Assembly: GCF_039555335.1 (NCBI RefSeq)
Contig: NC_092631.1
Span: forward strand, 13,701,701 to 13,765,700
Reading direction: 5' to 3'
Source: Amphiura filiformis
Lineage: Eukaryota > Echinodermata > Ophiuroidea > Amphilepidida > Amphiuridae
Length of the DNA stretch: 64,000 nucleotides
Shown piece after piece: positions 34,301 to 45,292 of this stretch. The notes under the pieces are model-generated. The model saw only the letters and a list, made by a program, of their open reading frames with translations, made no database searches and was not told the DNA's origin. The position numbers and the translations under genes are program-made. Numbering within the stretch: the stretch's first letter is position 1; each line of letters opens with the position of its first letter.

Positions 34301-34456
34301 AATTAATAAATATATACATAAATAATGACAAACAATTCCCCCCTATTACGAGGCAATAATTCAAAATCTATGCATCAAATTTTAAACCTGAAATCATAAA
34401 AGACTGATAATTGTAGTATGATAATAATGTTATGTAATAATAATATTCAATATTTG

Positions 34457-34457
<1 letters not shown>

Positions 34458-34507
<50 letters not shown>

Positions 34508-34550
34508 TTCATAATAATAATATTCATAATAGTGATAATCATAATTACTG

Positions 34551-34625
<75 letters not shown>

Positions 34626-34626
34626 A
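34458..34626. repeat. (AAT)n plus (AAAT)n compound microsatellite
   Basis: Same order as 33806-34300 (aat run, attcata words, agtgat.at.ataattactg, then aaat run) but without a MITE between. Looks like a duplicate of the neighbouring locus in its empty state. Confidence 0.9.
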
Positions 34627-34883
34627 ATTAATCCATCCACACTCTACTGGTGGAGTCCAAACCATTAGCAAATCAAGCCATTAAGCTTGTTCTAATATCG
34701 TCGACAACTTTAAGTGATCCAATGTCGCCGCCTCTAATTGTAATTAACTAATAGGCTGTGTATCTCCTTCATGCGTGTCACCAGAGAAGCGGAAGAAATG
34801 CATCTTGAACCTTTGTTCTATATTAATAGGCTATATATTTAATACAACGTAAAGGTCATGAGTAAGATCTAGATAATACTTAG
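34627..34883. other. Intergenic, nothing recognised
   Basis: AT-rich unique-looking DNA between microsatellite and MITE; no gene or signal seen. Confidence 0.5.
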
Positions 34884-35238
34884 GCCAAATAAAAAAATAA
34901 ACATGTTTCACGTCCCCTCCCGCTTCCTTTTTTGAGGTTTCCTCAAATATATTTTTATTTTTTGAAATTTAGCTATAACTTTTCAAAAAATATATTATTA
35001 AGATACAAGAAACATTTTAGGAAGGTTTTGTGATCATTAGAGGGGGTATAACTCCCAGAACAACAAATAAAAAAGGGCCTCCTCCTTTTTCCAGGCATTA
35101 TTGTATATGCTAAAACAGCTCTAAGTATGGGTATTTACACCAATTTTACGATAAAAAATAGAAAATAAAAAGCCCCCTCTTCCTCCTTTTTTCAAAAACC
35201 CGGACGTGAAACATGTTTTATTTTTTACTTGGCCTTAT
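34884..35238. mobile_element. Inverted-repeat element, taggccaa ends, copy 2
   Basis: Left aggccaaataaaaaaataaa with catgtttcacgtcc pairs with right ggacgtgaaacatgtttta and ttttttacttggcctta. Confidence 0.85.
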
Positions 35239-35500
35239 ATTTAGATACCATAAAATTTGAGTCTTTGTTTATATTTCTATGCCAAGGTACAACCTTTCCA
35301 TGTTTTTGTTTTCTATCTTCCATTGAGGCCTATGCCCATCATATTTGCAAATTTGAGTTGCATTGCTCCAGCGGTTTTGATAGGCGAATCAAAAACGTGT
35401 ATAACATTATACTGATATTATATGGGTATACACCAGTCACCTCCAGTCAAAGCACCTTTACGGCGTTCTCAGGAGGATATCAACCAAGTACAATTACATA

Positions 35501-36099
35501 CCGTAAAATGGGGTAACTTCGGTCAGCGGGGTAACTTTGGTCGGTCAAATATATTTTTTTAAATGGTCATATTTTCGTACAGCAATATTGTTTTTAGTCA
35601 TATTTGGTATCAATTTGTTAAGAAATATATTTGGAAGAAATAATAGTCGCTCATGTCCAATTTCCTTGAAATTTACGAAAAAATCGGGATTTTTGACCAA
35701 AAATGAGCATTTTTTGACATTTTTTTCAGAAAAAATAAAAATCGATATTTGTGAGCAAGGTTGTGTGCTTGATTAATTTTGCAAGGGGTCAAATGTCACC
35801 AAAAATAACAACTTGCCCATAGGCCTATACAGCGAAGATCAATTTTTTTGATTTTTTTTTCTTCATGGAATGTAATACTCTGCCCAAAGTTGTCCCAAAT
35901 GCGGGGTAACTTTGGTCAGGCTATTTTCAACCCCTAGGACACCCTTACAAAATTATTAAAATATCTTTTTCAACTTCAAGGTGTAGAAGGGAACCCTAAT
36001 GTCATTAAAAAAAAGAGATAATTAGAAATGCAGTGGGTTTTGTTTGGAAGCAGTGGTTTAAAAACTCTGAAAAGTGCCCAAAGTTACCCCATTTTACGG
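35501..36099. mobile_element. TA-flanked MITE, ccgtaaaatggggtaac ends
   Basis: TA at 35499-35500 and 36100-36101. Left end ccgtaaaatggggtaacttc pairs with right end aaagttaccccattttacgg. The subterminal gcggggtaactttggtc word recurs at 35528 and 35902. TA target suggests a Tc1/mariner-type non-autonomous element. Confidence 0.92.
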
Positions 36100-36221
36100 T
36101 ATAGGGTTCAAAGGCTACATAAATAGGCTACGTACTCAGTGTTCACACATACCACGATCACAATCATTCAACATAACAAGTGTCAAAATTATAGTTTGTG
36201 TGTAAATGATACACTCAGATG

Positions 36222-37185
36222 TTATCTATACTGAAGACAGGACACGTAATGTGTAATAGGATACGACAATTCTTTTATAATTGAAGACAGCTAGCACATG
36301 ATACCTTTTGTATGCTATCTACTGAATACGGCATATAATGCTATAATATAATGAAGACAGTGATCTCAGCAAAAGTGTATAAAAATTACAATTCTGTATA
36401 AATTGCCTAAAAGTAAAGGACAAATCATTAAAATTATCATTAGGTATATATTTTTGAAATAAAAATGTTGGCAAATGAAAAATGAAATTATTACATTATG
36501 TGTCATTTGAACTTGAATACTCCATAATAAAATATATCAAATTTACTTCATGTATCTACTAGAGATTGCACATGATACTATGTGTGATATGATAATGATA
36601 TATACTGAAGATACTATGTGTAATGGGATAATGCTATCTACTGAAGACATGATGTTATGTGTGATCTAGTAATGCTATCTACTGAAGACAGCACATTATA
36701 CTATGTATGATATGGTAATGCCATCTACTGAAGACAGCACATGATGCTATGTGTGATGTGATAATGCTACCTACTGAAGACAGCACATGATGCTATGTGT
36801 GATAGGATAATGCTACCTACTGAAGACAGCACATGATGCTATGTGTGATATGATAATGCTATTTACCGAAGACAGCACATTATACTATGTATGATATGGT
36901 AATGCTATCTACTGAAGACAGCACATGATGCTTTGTGTGATGTGATAATGCTACCTACTGAAGACAGCACATGATGCTATGTGTGATAGGATAATGCTAC
37001 CTACTGAAGACAGCACATGATGCTATGTGTGATATGATAATGCTATTTACCGAAGACAGCACATTATATACTATGTATGATATGGTAATGCTATCTACTG
37101 AAGACAGCACATGATGCTTTGTGTGATGTGATAATGCTATCTACTGAAGACAGCATATGATGCTATGTGTGATAGGATAATGCTA
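36222..37185. repeat. Satellite array 3, 46 bp unit, left part
   Basis: Unit: gctatctactgaagacagca + catgatgctatgtgtgatat + ggtaat. Degenerate at the left (36222-36560), regular from about 36600. Variants: tctact/cctact/tttacc and gatatgg/gatagga. The array is cut at 37185 by a transposon and continues at 41994. Confidence 0.94.
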
Positions 37186-37931
37186 CAAGGGGCGGTCAAT
37201 AAGTTTGTAGAACAAAATACTTGAAAGAGTACTAGCCAAATTATTTCTATCTCACTTTTGAACATGGTCATTGCATATGAATTTTTCTTGAAACATTCTA
37301 GACTATGTCATCTAAATGCTTAGAACACAATATGGTTGTTTTAGTTATCTGACCTATCCGTCGTGAATGGCAGCTTGACAAACTGAGAATAATGCACAGG
37401 ACACAACCCGAGAACAGACCCATTCCTACCATCAACCTTCTTTACTTGATGGCTTGCCTCAATTTTGCTATCAAAATTGTATGATATGTACCTATTATTA
37501 TACTTTCATTTGGCAAATGATCTGTCATCAAGGCTCTCCCTGAATCTCAGAAAACAGCGATGAAGACCTTGGACCTATGTGACCGAGTAATGATCTTCTT
37601 AGGGGTGGGAGATCCAGGTGCTTCCACTGAATGGACTCATTATTCCAGTGATTAATGTATGTCTTATCACCTTTAGCTAAATACTTGTGTCGGTCCTCAT
37701 TTTAGGTGTATAGCAGGTGTGGACCCGATCAAGTCAACTGGCATCATTTTTTTTGCATGAAGATTCACGGACCTCCATCTAGAAGACACTCTGGAATACC
37801 CAAATGTTAATGGATTTTATTTTAAACATTTTCATCGGAGTTGTTGTACTTTGTGGCTATTTCATCGTTCTTGTTTGGTTCTTTACTTACTTTACTTTTT
37901 CAGCCATTATCAATCCACTGCAGGATGAAGG

Positions 37932-39019
37932 TGTGATGTGCCCTGAGGAATTTGATTTAATTTAATTATTTAACTTTGTTTACAAGCTGAAAGTATATTT
38001 CATGAGATGGGAAACCCCCTTGTACGTGCAAGATAATGGTGTGGAAAGTCATTTTGGAATTCTACCAAATTATTGTAAACAAAGTCAGATCTATGTTTGG
38101 AACTTGGAAATCCCCAGTTCAGTATATTGCACCATAGTCAGAAAGAACCCCAGGAAGTGATGTAATGTGAAAGGTGAATGTGTATAATTAATATTGGGAA
38201 ATCCCAAGATTGCAGCAATGTTGTGATTGAAGTAATGGTTTATTAATAGATGATGGGTTTTTTGCATGAGTACTGATATAAGAAGCTGGAGGCTTTTGTT
38301 GGGACTTTACAGAATGCCATGGGAGATTGAGATATTCCACATGTGTGTGATGGTCTTCGTGCTTCAATCAAGAAGTACATTTTAACCAGTTTATATAGCC
38401 GAATAATTGAGCTAATTTTAATACAGCAACGAAGAAGACAGCGAGCACACAAAAGTGCTCTTCCTCATCAAAGGATTAAAAGTTCTTCTGTCAAATTGCT
38501 GGAGTTTGCTGGGTTTGTGAAGGCCACGTATCTGTCAAAAACAGCGGAGCTGTGTTAAAAGAAACCTGTTCCCTGGAAAAGAGTGATTGGTGAAAGAAAC
38601 ACCATTTTTGGAGAAAGCAGCGCAAGGAGATATATTTGTGGAGATAGCAGCGCAAAGGAGATTGGAGGAAGCATCATCATTTTCGTATGAGGATTTTATA
38701 CGCAAGGATTTATAAATGCAAGTGTACTATGGACTTCGCTGATTTTCGCAGGACAAGTGAATAAGGATATTACATCAGTCGTCCAGAACATTGCAAGAAC
38801 TCTAGAATCACCAACAAGAAGACCGCTGGTTAAGTACCGATAGAATAAACCTGATTGTGTGATTTTATTGTAATTGTTGTTATATGTACCAAGCATACTT
38901 TGTTTTCAATTAAAGACTTAGATTATGTTAGCTTAATCAAACAGTGTATTTGTGTTGTGCATTCGTGTGAGTTCGGGTAAAAGGTGATTTTGGCCTTGAG
39001 TCAAGCAGGACTCGTAACA
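37932..39019 (+). mobile_element. Solo LTR, 1088 bp
   Basis: Starts tgtgatgtgccctgag and ends cgtaaca, the TG...CA form of LTRs, with a 4 bp duplication AAGG at 37928-37931 and 39020-39023. Removing it rejoins the LINE reading ...HHAEAF to ILQWIDNG-stop exactly. There is no internal region and no second LTR, so this is a recombined solo copy. An attaaag/aataaac region near 38840-38920 could hold its polyadenylation signal. Confidence 0.88.
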
Positions 39020-39023
39020 AAGG

Positions 39024-40185
39024 CCTCAGCATGATGTCTCCATGTGTCTCTGTTTTGTGCTTGTTGGTACCAGTTCACTTCTCCCCAGTAGTTTTGCACC
39101 TCGTCCCTCCATCGCTTCCGTTGGCGTCCTCTATTTCGCTTCCTCCCATAACGTCTCCAATGTGTGAGTGTTGAGCTCCAACGATTGTCTTGTCTGCGGC
39201 TGATATGGCCGGCCCAGGTCCATTTTCTGCTTTTGATGGTTTCTAAGCTGCTCCCTGATCCATTTGTTGGTTTTCCTGTCCTTGTAGGTGATGTTTAATA
39301 TGCTTCTTTCCATGTTGTGCTGGGCTGCTGCTAGTTTTCTTTCCATTTTTGATGTTAAAGTCCATGATTCTGGCCCATATGAAATAGCTGGGAGGATGCA
39401 TTGGTTGTACACCTTTCTTTTAAGGCATATTGGAAGATTGCCTTTCATGATGGTGCTGACGGTATCTTCCAAAGGCTTGCCACCCGGCTTTAATTCTCCT
39501 TCGAATTTCAGAGTCTTGGTGTTTGTCTCGAAGAGAGAAGCGTTGTCCAAGATATATATATTCCTCGACCTGCTCAATTTCAACCCCTTTTACTTTCACT
39601 ATCTTTGGGACTGTTTCTAATCCTATCATGACCTTTGTTTTCTTCATATTCATTTTTAGTCCGGTTACCCTGCTTGCCTCATCCAACTCTTGCAGCATTG
39701 TCTCAAGTTCATTTAGGTTGCTAGATATTGTGACAATGTCATCTGCAAAGCGTAAGTGACTCATGTGCTCTCCGTTTATGTTGATTCCTTTCTTGCTCCA
39801 GTCGAGTGTTTTGAAAATTCCTTCTAGGGTGGCTGTAAAAAGCTTCGGTGAGATAGTGTCTCCCTGACGCATGCCCTTCTTTATCATAATTATGTCACTG
39901 TCTTTGTGCATTTTGACTGTGTTGTAGCAATCTGAGTAGATGTCTTTGAAGATCTTCAGGTATGCATAACTGAACTGGTTTCGACAGAATCAAATGCCTT
40001 CTCGTAATCTATAAAAGCTACGCAGAGTGGAATGTTATACTCCTGGAATTTCTCCTTTAGTTGTTTGATGGTGTGGATGTGGTCCATGTTTGAAAAGCCT
40101 TTCCTGAAGCCTGCCTGTTCCTTTGGTTGATTTCCGTCTAGGATGATTTCAAGTCGGTTTGTTAGTAACCTTGTATAATATGTAT
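39024..40185 (-). pseudogene. RTE-like reverse transcriptase remnant
   Basis: Non-LTR retrotransposon RT reading on the minus strand. N-terminal: KEQAGFRKGFSNMDHIHTIK and LCVAFIDYEKAFDSVE (motif A). A break follows near 39980-39910, then IKKGMRQGDTISPKLFTATL (motif B), HLRFADDIVTIS (catalytic FADD box), GLKMNMKKTKVMI and EYIYLGQRFSL. Another frame change near 39430-39500 leads to KRKVYNQCILPAISYGPESW and the basic tail (NRGRQRKRWRDEVQ). The last codons continue past the LTR insertion (HHAEAF then ILQWIDNG and a stop). At least two frameshifts plus the LTR insertion disable it. Confidence 0.9.
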
Positions 40186-40425
40186 ATGTATGTTTGGTTC
40201 TTTATTTATTACCAATGTCAATGTACCAGCCAGTATAGCATTAATGGTGACGTCAGCAAGTCTTTTGGACCTTGGATGATCTTCAAGGACGCTCAAGTTC
40301 CATTCTTGAACTCTAAGAACCATTTCGTTGCTGTTGAATATCAAGGACTTCATTACCATTTACAACAACTGTACATTGTTAAATTTCATTTGAGTTTTCA
40401 CCACAGTCCGGAGAAATTTCCATGA

Positions 40426-41761
40426 TGTGATGTGCCCTGAGTAATGTGATTTGATGATTTATCTTTGTTTACAATTAAAATCTATGTCATGAGACATTTG
40501 AGGGATTCCCCTCTCAGCAAATTGAATGGATAGCTGGCACTTCCCCTTTTCAGTGTGTTGCACAATTGAAAAGTCCCCTGAGATTGTAAAAGGAAAATGA
40601 TGTAATGGAATTCCCCTAAGGAAGTGATGTAATGAGAAAGGTTAATGTTATAATTAAGGCTTGGGAATTTCCGAGATGACATTTGGCTATTAATATTGGG
40701 ATTTTCCCCTTGAGTCAAGTACGACTCATAACAAAATCACATTTTACCCAAATTCACACGAATGCACAACACAAATACACTGTTTGATTAAGCTCACAAA
40801 ATCTAAGTCTTTAATTGAAAACAGAGTATGATTGGTACATATAATAACAATATCGCATATACAATAAAATCACACAATGACAGTTTTACTCTATCAGTAC
40901 TTAACCAGCTGTCTTCTTTTTGGTGATCCTAGAGTTCTTGCAATGTTCTGGACGACTGATGTAATAATATCCTTATTCACTTGTCCTGCGAAAATCAGCG
41001 AAACCAGTGTACACTGGTGTAACTTATAAATATCATTGCATGAAATCCTCACACAAAAATGGCGTTGCTTTCTCCAAACCGTTATCTCCTCGCGCTGCTT
41101 TCTCCAAACTGAACTCCTTGCGCTGCTTTCTCCAAAAATGGTGCTATTTCCACCTTTCACACAATATCTTCAGGAAGCAGGACTGCGATGCAGTTGTCCC
41201 CACTTATATTGACAGTTGCGTTGAATCAAAACACCAGACTTCAGCAAGTCGACAGAAGAATATATATTCCTTTCTGGGAAGAAGTACGTTCTTTGACGTA
41301 TTCTAGATCTTCTCCGACAACACTGGCAAATAGTAGTACTTTGACTACATAAAATATTTCTGGTTTGCAATTTCCTTTCTTTGAATGAATTGGACTGTAA
41401 GCATATTAGCTAGCTAGCCCAGATCAACACTATAAACTGTGAATAATTGTGATTCCATTTTCTTATATACCAAGCAGGGGGAAATCCCAAATATTAATAG
41501 CCAAATGTCATCTCGGAAATTCCCAAGCCTTAATTATAACATCAACCTTTCTCATTACATCACTTCCTTAGGGGAATTCCATTACATCATTTTCCTTTTA
41601 CAATCTCAGGGGACTTTCCAATTGTGCAACACACTGAAAAGGGGAAGTCCCAGCTATCCATTTAATTTGCTGAGAGGGGAATCCCTCAAATGTCTCATGA
41701 CATAGATTTTAATTGTAAACAAAGATAAATCATCAAATCAAATTACTCAGGGCACATCACA
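40426..41761 (-). mobile_element. Second LTR of the same family, in fold-back form
   Basis: A minus-strand LTR of about 1.03 kb (41761 down to about 40737) matches the solo LTR at 37932 along its length. It is followed by an inverted copy of its first about 310 bases (40426-40738). Both outer ends are therefore LTR 5' ends (tgtgatgtgccctgag outward), and they are flanked by the 4 bp duplication ATGA (40422-40425, 41762-41765). The open frames at 40482-40718 and 41439-41705 are the two mirrored arms. Confidence 0.85.
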
Positions 41762-41993
41762 ATGATTACCCTGTGTTCACTTCTGGTACATATAGTACCT
41801 GTAAATTCATGATGGAGGTAGGCTTCCTCTGAAGAGTGTCCTGCTCCTGCCCATATACAGTGATGCAAAAATCCAATATCTTTGCAGTAATGTTTTGAAG
41901 GAACAAGCTTTCAAATGAGACCAAACTCAATACGGGGGATACCATGCGACAAAGTAGCATACCGAGTTCTACGAACTTTTTGACCGCCCCTCG

Positions 41994-42300
41994 TATCTAC
42001 TGAAGACAGCACATGATGCTATGTGAGATATGGTAATGCTATCTACTGAAGACAGCACATTATACTATGTGAGATATGGTAATGCTATATATACTGAAGA
42101 CAATACACGATGATAATGTGTGATAGGATATAATGCTACATGTATCTACTGAAGACAGCACATTAGACTATGTGAGATATGGTAATGCTATCTACTGAAG
42201 ACAGCACATTATACTATGTGAGATATGGTAATGCTATATCTACTGAAGACAATACACGATGATATGCGTGACATGGTAATGTTATCTACTGTTTTTGATT
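41994..42300. repeat. Satellite array 3, right part
   Basis: Continues the 46 bp unit after the mariner-like insertion, then decays after about 42240 (tgacatggtaatgttatctactg). Units here favour gagatatggtaatg. Confidence 0.93.
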
Positions 42301-42540
42301 ATAAATAGATACTTTCACATAATATGATCTCTTAAAGATTGAATAATATATTAACTTAGAATTAGTACTCATATACTCCGTAAAACGTTGTAGTTCTATG
42401 TCTGTACAACGTTGCTTAAAACATTTTTATTGGTAACACCTTGTGCAATCCAAACGTGACCAAATCCTCCAGAAAACGAAATATTTTTGACTGCCAGTGC
42501 CCAACACTCCTGGCCACGTGACGTTCGGCTTTGTTGTTAT
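42301..42540. other. Intergenic, AT-rich
   Basis: No feature seen apart from possible LINE 3' sequence at the right edge. Confidence 0.4.
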
Positions 42541-43920
42541 GTACAACACTGAAATAATGTTCTAAATTTATTATGACTTTATTCTAGAATATATAACCAA
42601 TACTTGATAACTCTCATCAGGGTTTGAATAAACAAAGGATTTCTGACCAATTCACTTCGCACACCATCACTAGAAGTTATTTTTGGCACGTTGAGAAGGT
42701 ATACCTGCAGAAACTTAAATGAACATTGATCCATTTGTTCCCCATAATTCGCAGCCATATAAAACATAATCTAGGGGCAATTTTAGTATCAAACATTAGA
42801 TCAGGAGGGAGACGACCAAATTTACTGGCAATGCTTTTAACATTAATAAAAAGGGCTTTCTTATCCTGTATACTTAAATACTCTTGTGTACTCTCCATGA
42901 GCCAGACGAACTGAATGTGACTCCTAAGTACTTTTAAGTACTAAAAAATAAATTAAAAAATAAATTAACAGTGTCTATTTGGTCGTCTAAATAATACCAT
43001 TTTTCATATCTCATTAATACACCACCACGACGAAAAACAATGATTTTTGTTTTCTCAGTATTGAATGTAGACCCCATACTTTACAGTAGTTAGCAAGAAT
43101 ATTTATTTGTCGTTGCAGTCCAAATACTGTATCACTGATCAATGCTTTATCAGTTCGGGGGCACTCGTAATTCATGGACGTCTCTGATTTCAAAGACGGG
43201 TCAGTGATTTCACATACGGGGGTCTCTGTGATATCACATACGTCGAGCTTCGTTGACAGCTGGGCACTCGATGCAGCACATCGAAACGAAGCTGAGTGTA
43301 TTAGAATAAGCTAGTATGTTTAGCCAACATCTACCTGTGCAAAAATTATATCTATCTGTGCAAATTCTGGTCCCAGAACACACTTAGATTGCAATGGCCA
43401 ATATCAAAATGTTTTGAAGTAAAAAATCCCAAGAGAACCCGAGCCTGCGCTCTAATTCATGAATTGGATAGTAAAATTAGCAGACACTCAACTTGGGCTA
43501 GCTACAACCCTGCTAAAGGTCTACTCACAAAATTATTCCCACTGCGCTGGCACGTTCACTAATATCGTTTGCGACTGGGTTTTGAAGCTAGGGAGTATGT
43601 GATTTATGAGACGTCTCTGAAATATGATACTGTTATGTGACATAACGCTTCAAGAGTATTTGATATCAGAGACGTCTGTGAATTATGAGTGCCCCCGAAC
43701 TGATATCATCAGCATAGAGTAAGTGGTTTATATAGGCATTGCCAACTTGGATTTCCTGGATGTCAGAAGAATTCAGCTGCTGATTCAAACTGTTGAGGAA
43801 CAAATTAAAAAGAAATGGTGATAATACAGAATCTTGCTGAACACCTAAACATAAACATGGAAAGGAATTTGTACTCCATTAGGAGTTTTAACATGTGCAT
43901 TTAACTGCATATACATGGAA
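42540..43920 (-). pseudogene. Non-LTR retrotransposon RT remnant, split by a MITE
   Basis: Minus-strand LINE fragment, 5' truncated. From its N side (43915 down): GVQQDSVLSPFLFNLFLNSL (motif B region), GNAYINHLLYADD (catalytic YADD box), then a 554 bp MITE, then KALISDTVFGLQRQINILAN, YCKVWGSTFNTEKTKIIVF, KKALFINVKSIASKFGRLPP and SELVRNPLFIQTLMRVIKYW near the end. Several stops and frame changes. The clade is not settled; it is not the RTE-like or L1/Tx1-like family seen elsewhere in the window. Confidence 0.85.
43150..43703. mobile_element. TA-flanked MITE inside the LINE
   Basis: TA at 43148-43149 and 43704-43705. Left end tcagttcgggggcactcgta pairs with right end tatgagtgcccccgaactga. The subterminal words gacgtctctgatttc and gtatttgatatcagagacgt also pair. 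Removing it and one TA restores the LINE frame LLYADDKALISDT. Confidence 0.93.
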
Positions 43921-44456
43921 CGCAACACTTCAATTATATAGTCTCGTGGACTCTTTGGCCTCAAAACACATTTACTGCTTTTGTTATGGGCCAGCACTTT
44001 TAAAACCTATATTTCATACCTTCGCAACCCAGAAGTTCAAATCTCAGGCTGATATGCCGATTGTATTGCAGGGGAACGATGCGTACATATCGTGCTGTAT
44101 ATTTTCGAGGAAACCATGCCTCCACTGGGGTACGGCTATCTGTATTGCCATCAAAAGTCTTGGCACGGGTAACATTGTAAATAAAACAAAAAGCAGTTTA
44201 TTTGTAAACTAATCAATCATATCATTAAGGCTTCATTATGAGTTTGCCATAATGCCGAATAGCGATTCCTATATCTTTGTTAAATTCATATTATGTTATG
44301 AGGGTGAGCTGCATGAGTGTATGAGATTTTGCCCAGCAAGTGCAATTAATTTCTTTGAGCAATTTTAATTTTATGTAGCCTATACTTTATATGGGTTTTT
44401 TTTATGTCTTTTAATGTAAACAATGCAAATGTAATATTTCATGTAATTTGGCCTAC
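43921..44456. other. Intergenic, nothing recognised
   Basis: The open frame at 43895-44212 overlaps the LINE edge and has no recognisable domain. Confidence 0.45.
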
Positions 44457-44715
44457 CACTAGTGGAAGTTTTGGATGAGAAAACGGACATTTTGATGAGA
44501 AACGGCCAAAATGGTGAGAATTTAATTTTCTCATTCTTTTGGATGAGAAAATAATAATCGGAGATTAGCAATTGTCACCAGTTTTAATATGACAATAATG
44601 ATTGACACACACACCAGGAAGTTTCTCATCCAAGAGAATGAGAAAATTAAATTCTCACCATTTTGGCCGATTCTCATCAAAATGTCCGTTTTCTCATCCA
44701 AAACTTCCACTAGTG
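44457..44715. mobile_element. Palindromic MITE, cactagtggaagttttgg ends
   Basis: Arms of about 110 bp (cactagtggaagttttggat ... aattttctcattctttt) mirrored on the right, ending atccaaaacttccactagtg. Flanked by TAC on each side (44454-44456, 44716-44718). Confidence 0.9.
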
Positions 44716-44744
44716 TACGGGCCACGAATTTGAAATAAATGTAA

Positions 44745-45290
44745 TCTAAATCTGAAGGGGGGGCGGGGGGGTTCGGGGAAAGACGAAAAAAAAATTACCC
44801 GTTGCTCATTTTGTCTGGTATTATCTTTTGGATATACGAGCGTTATTATAGCGGTTTTTTAGAGAGAATGTACATAATTTTAACATTCTTTGAGCTTCCA
44901 AAAAGGACTTTATTGGAACACATGGTACTTTACACTAATTTGGCCCATCATTGGGACGAACTGTGGTGGGAAACAGGCTCCTTGACCTTTTTTCCGTTGC
45001 CTACTGGATTTTCTCTTTCATTTTTGGTGAGAGGGGCACTTTTCTCTTCCATATTTTGTCAGGGGTGTTTAGCCCCACCTGCCCCGCTGCGCGCTGGCAA
45101 CGTACTGCGAACACAGTGCTTTTATTTTTTATTTATTTTTTATGTGGAAAGCCTCCCCAGGGGTGGGGGAAGGAACGTGTCATCTGGCTCCACTCTTGAA
45201 ATCATTCGCGCGCCACTGGTCCTTAGAACCCGCAAAGTCTTCCGGTCCCGGGGAAGAGTTCTGAGATTTTGGGACCACGGGTAGCGTGCA
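44745..45290. repeat. Decayed 'gcgtagccagc' type element
   Basis: Shares gggg..ttcgggg.a.agacgaaaa, gg(t)tttttagagaga.tgt and gagc.tc.aaa.gg.cttta..tgg words with 56165-56470. The end (about 45055-45130) has ggggtgtttagccccacctg. Open frames here are repeat sequence. Confidence 0.65.
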
Positions 45291-45292
45291 TA

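Larger units (their letters stand above)
37890..40191 (-). mobile_element. RTE-like LINE, 5'-truncated, inserted in the mariner-like element
   Basis: Bracketed by an 18 bp near-identical duplication, tgtttggttctttaYtta, at 37872-37889 and 40192-40209. The minus-strand 3' tail is a short aaagt-type repeat, as in RTE elements, not a long poly(A). The element carries the RT pieces in the following entry, and an LTR is inserted at 37932-39019 just before its end. Confidence 0.92.
37200..40425 (-). pseudogene. Decayed mariner-like transposase, split by a LINE
   Basis: Minus-strand remnants resemble mariner transposases. The N-terminal piece has VQEWNLSVLEDHPRSKRLAD, which fits the family's ...S.EDDPRSGRP... 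linker after the helix-turn-helix. The central piece, past the LINE, has GDKTYINHWNNESIQWKHLD, which fits the GDE..I.H..PE.K.QS..W.H catalytic-region pattern. There are many stops and the two pieces are 2.3 kb apart because of the LINE at 37890-40191. It cannot make a transposase. Confidence 0.65.
37186..41993 (-). mobile_element. Mariner-like element (4.8 kb with nested insertions) in satellite 3
   Basis: Terminal inverted repeats caaggggcggtcaataagtt (left) and, read on the other strand, cgaggggcggtcaaaaagtt (right). TA flanks at 37184-37185 and 41994-41995, as in Tc1/mariner elements; deleting it restores a perfect 46 bp satellite unit (aatgcTAtctactg). The decayed transposase reads on the minus strand, with its N-terminal part at 40210-40425 and a central part at 37550-37800. 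It was later invaded by an RTE-like LINE and by two copies of one LTR family. Confidence 0.9.

Noticed and set aside
34447-34671. Ile-rich open frame
   Set aside because: Translation of the (AAT)n/(AAAT)n microsatellite.
40482-41705. Two nearly identical 78-88 residue frames on opposite strands as a gene pair
   Set aside because: They are the mirrored arms of the fold-back LTR.
36222-42300. CRISPR-like regular repeats
   Set aside because: The whole unit repeats with no unique spacers; this is a eukaryotic satellite, as are the 42, 51 and 29 bp arrays.
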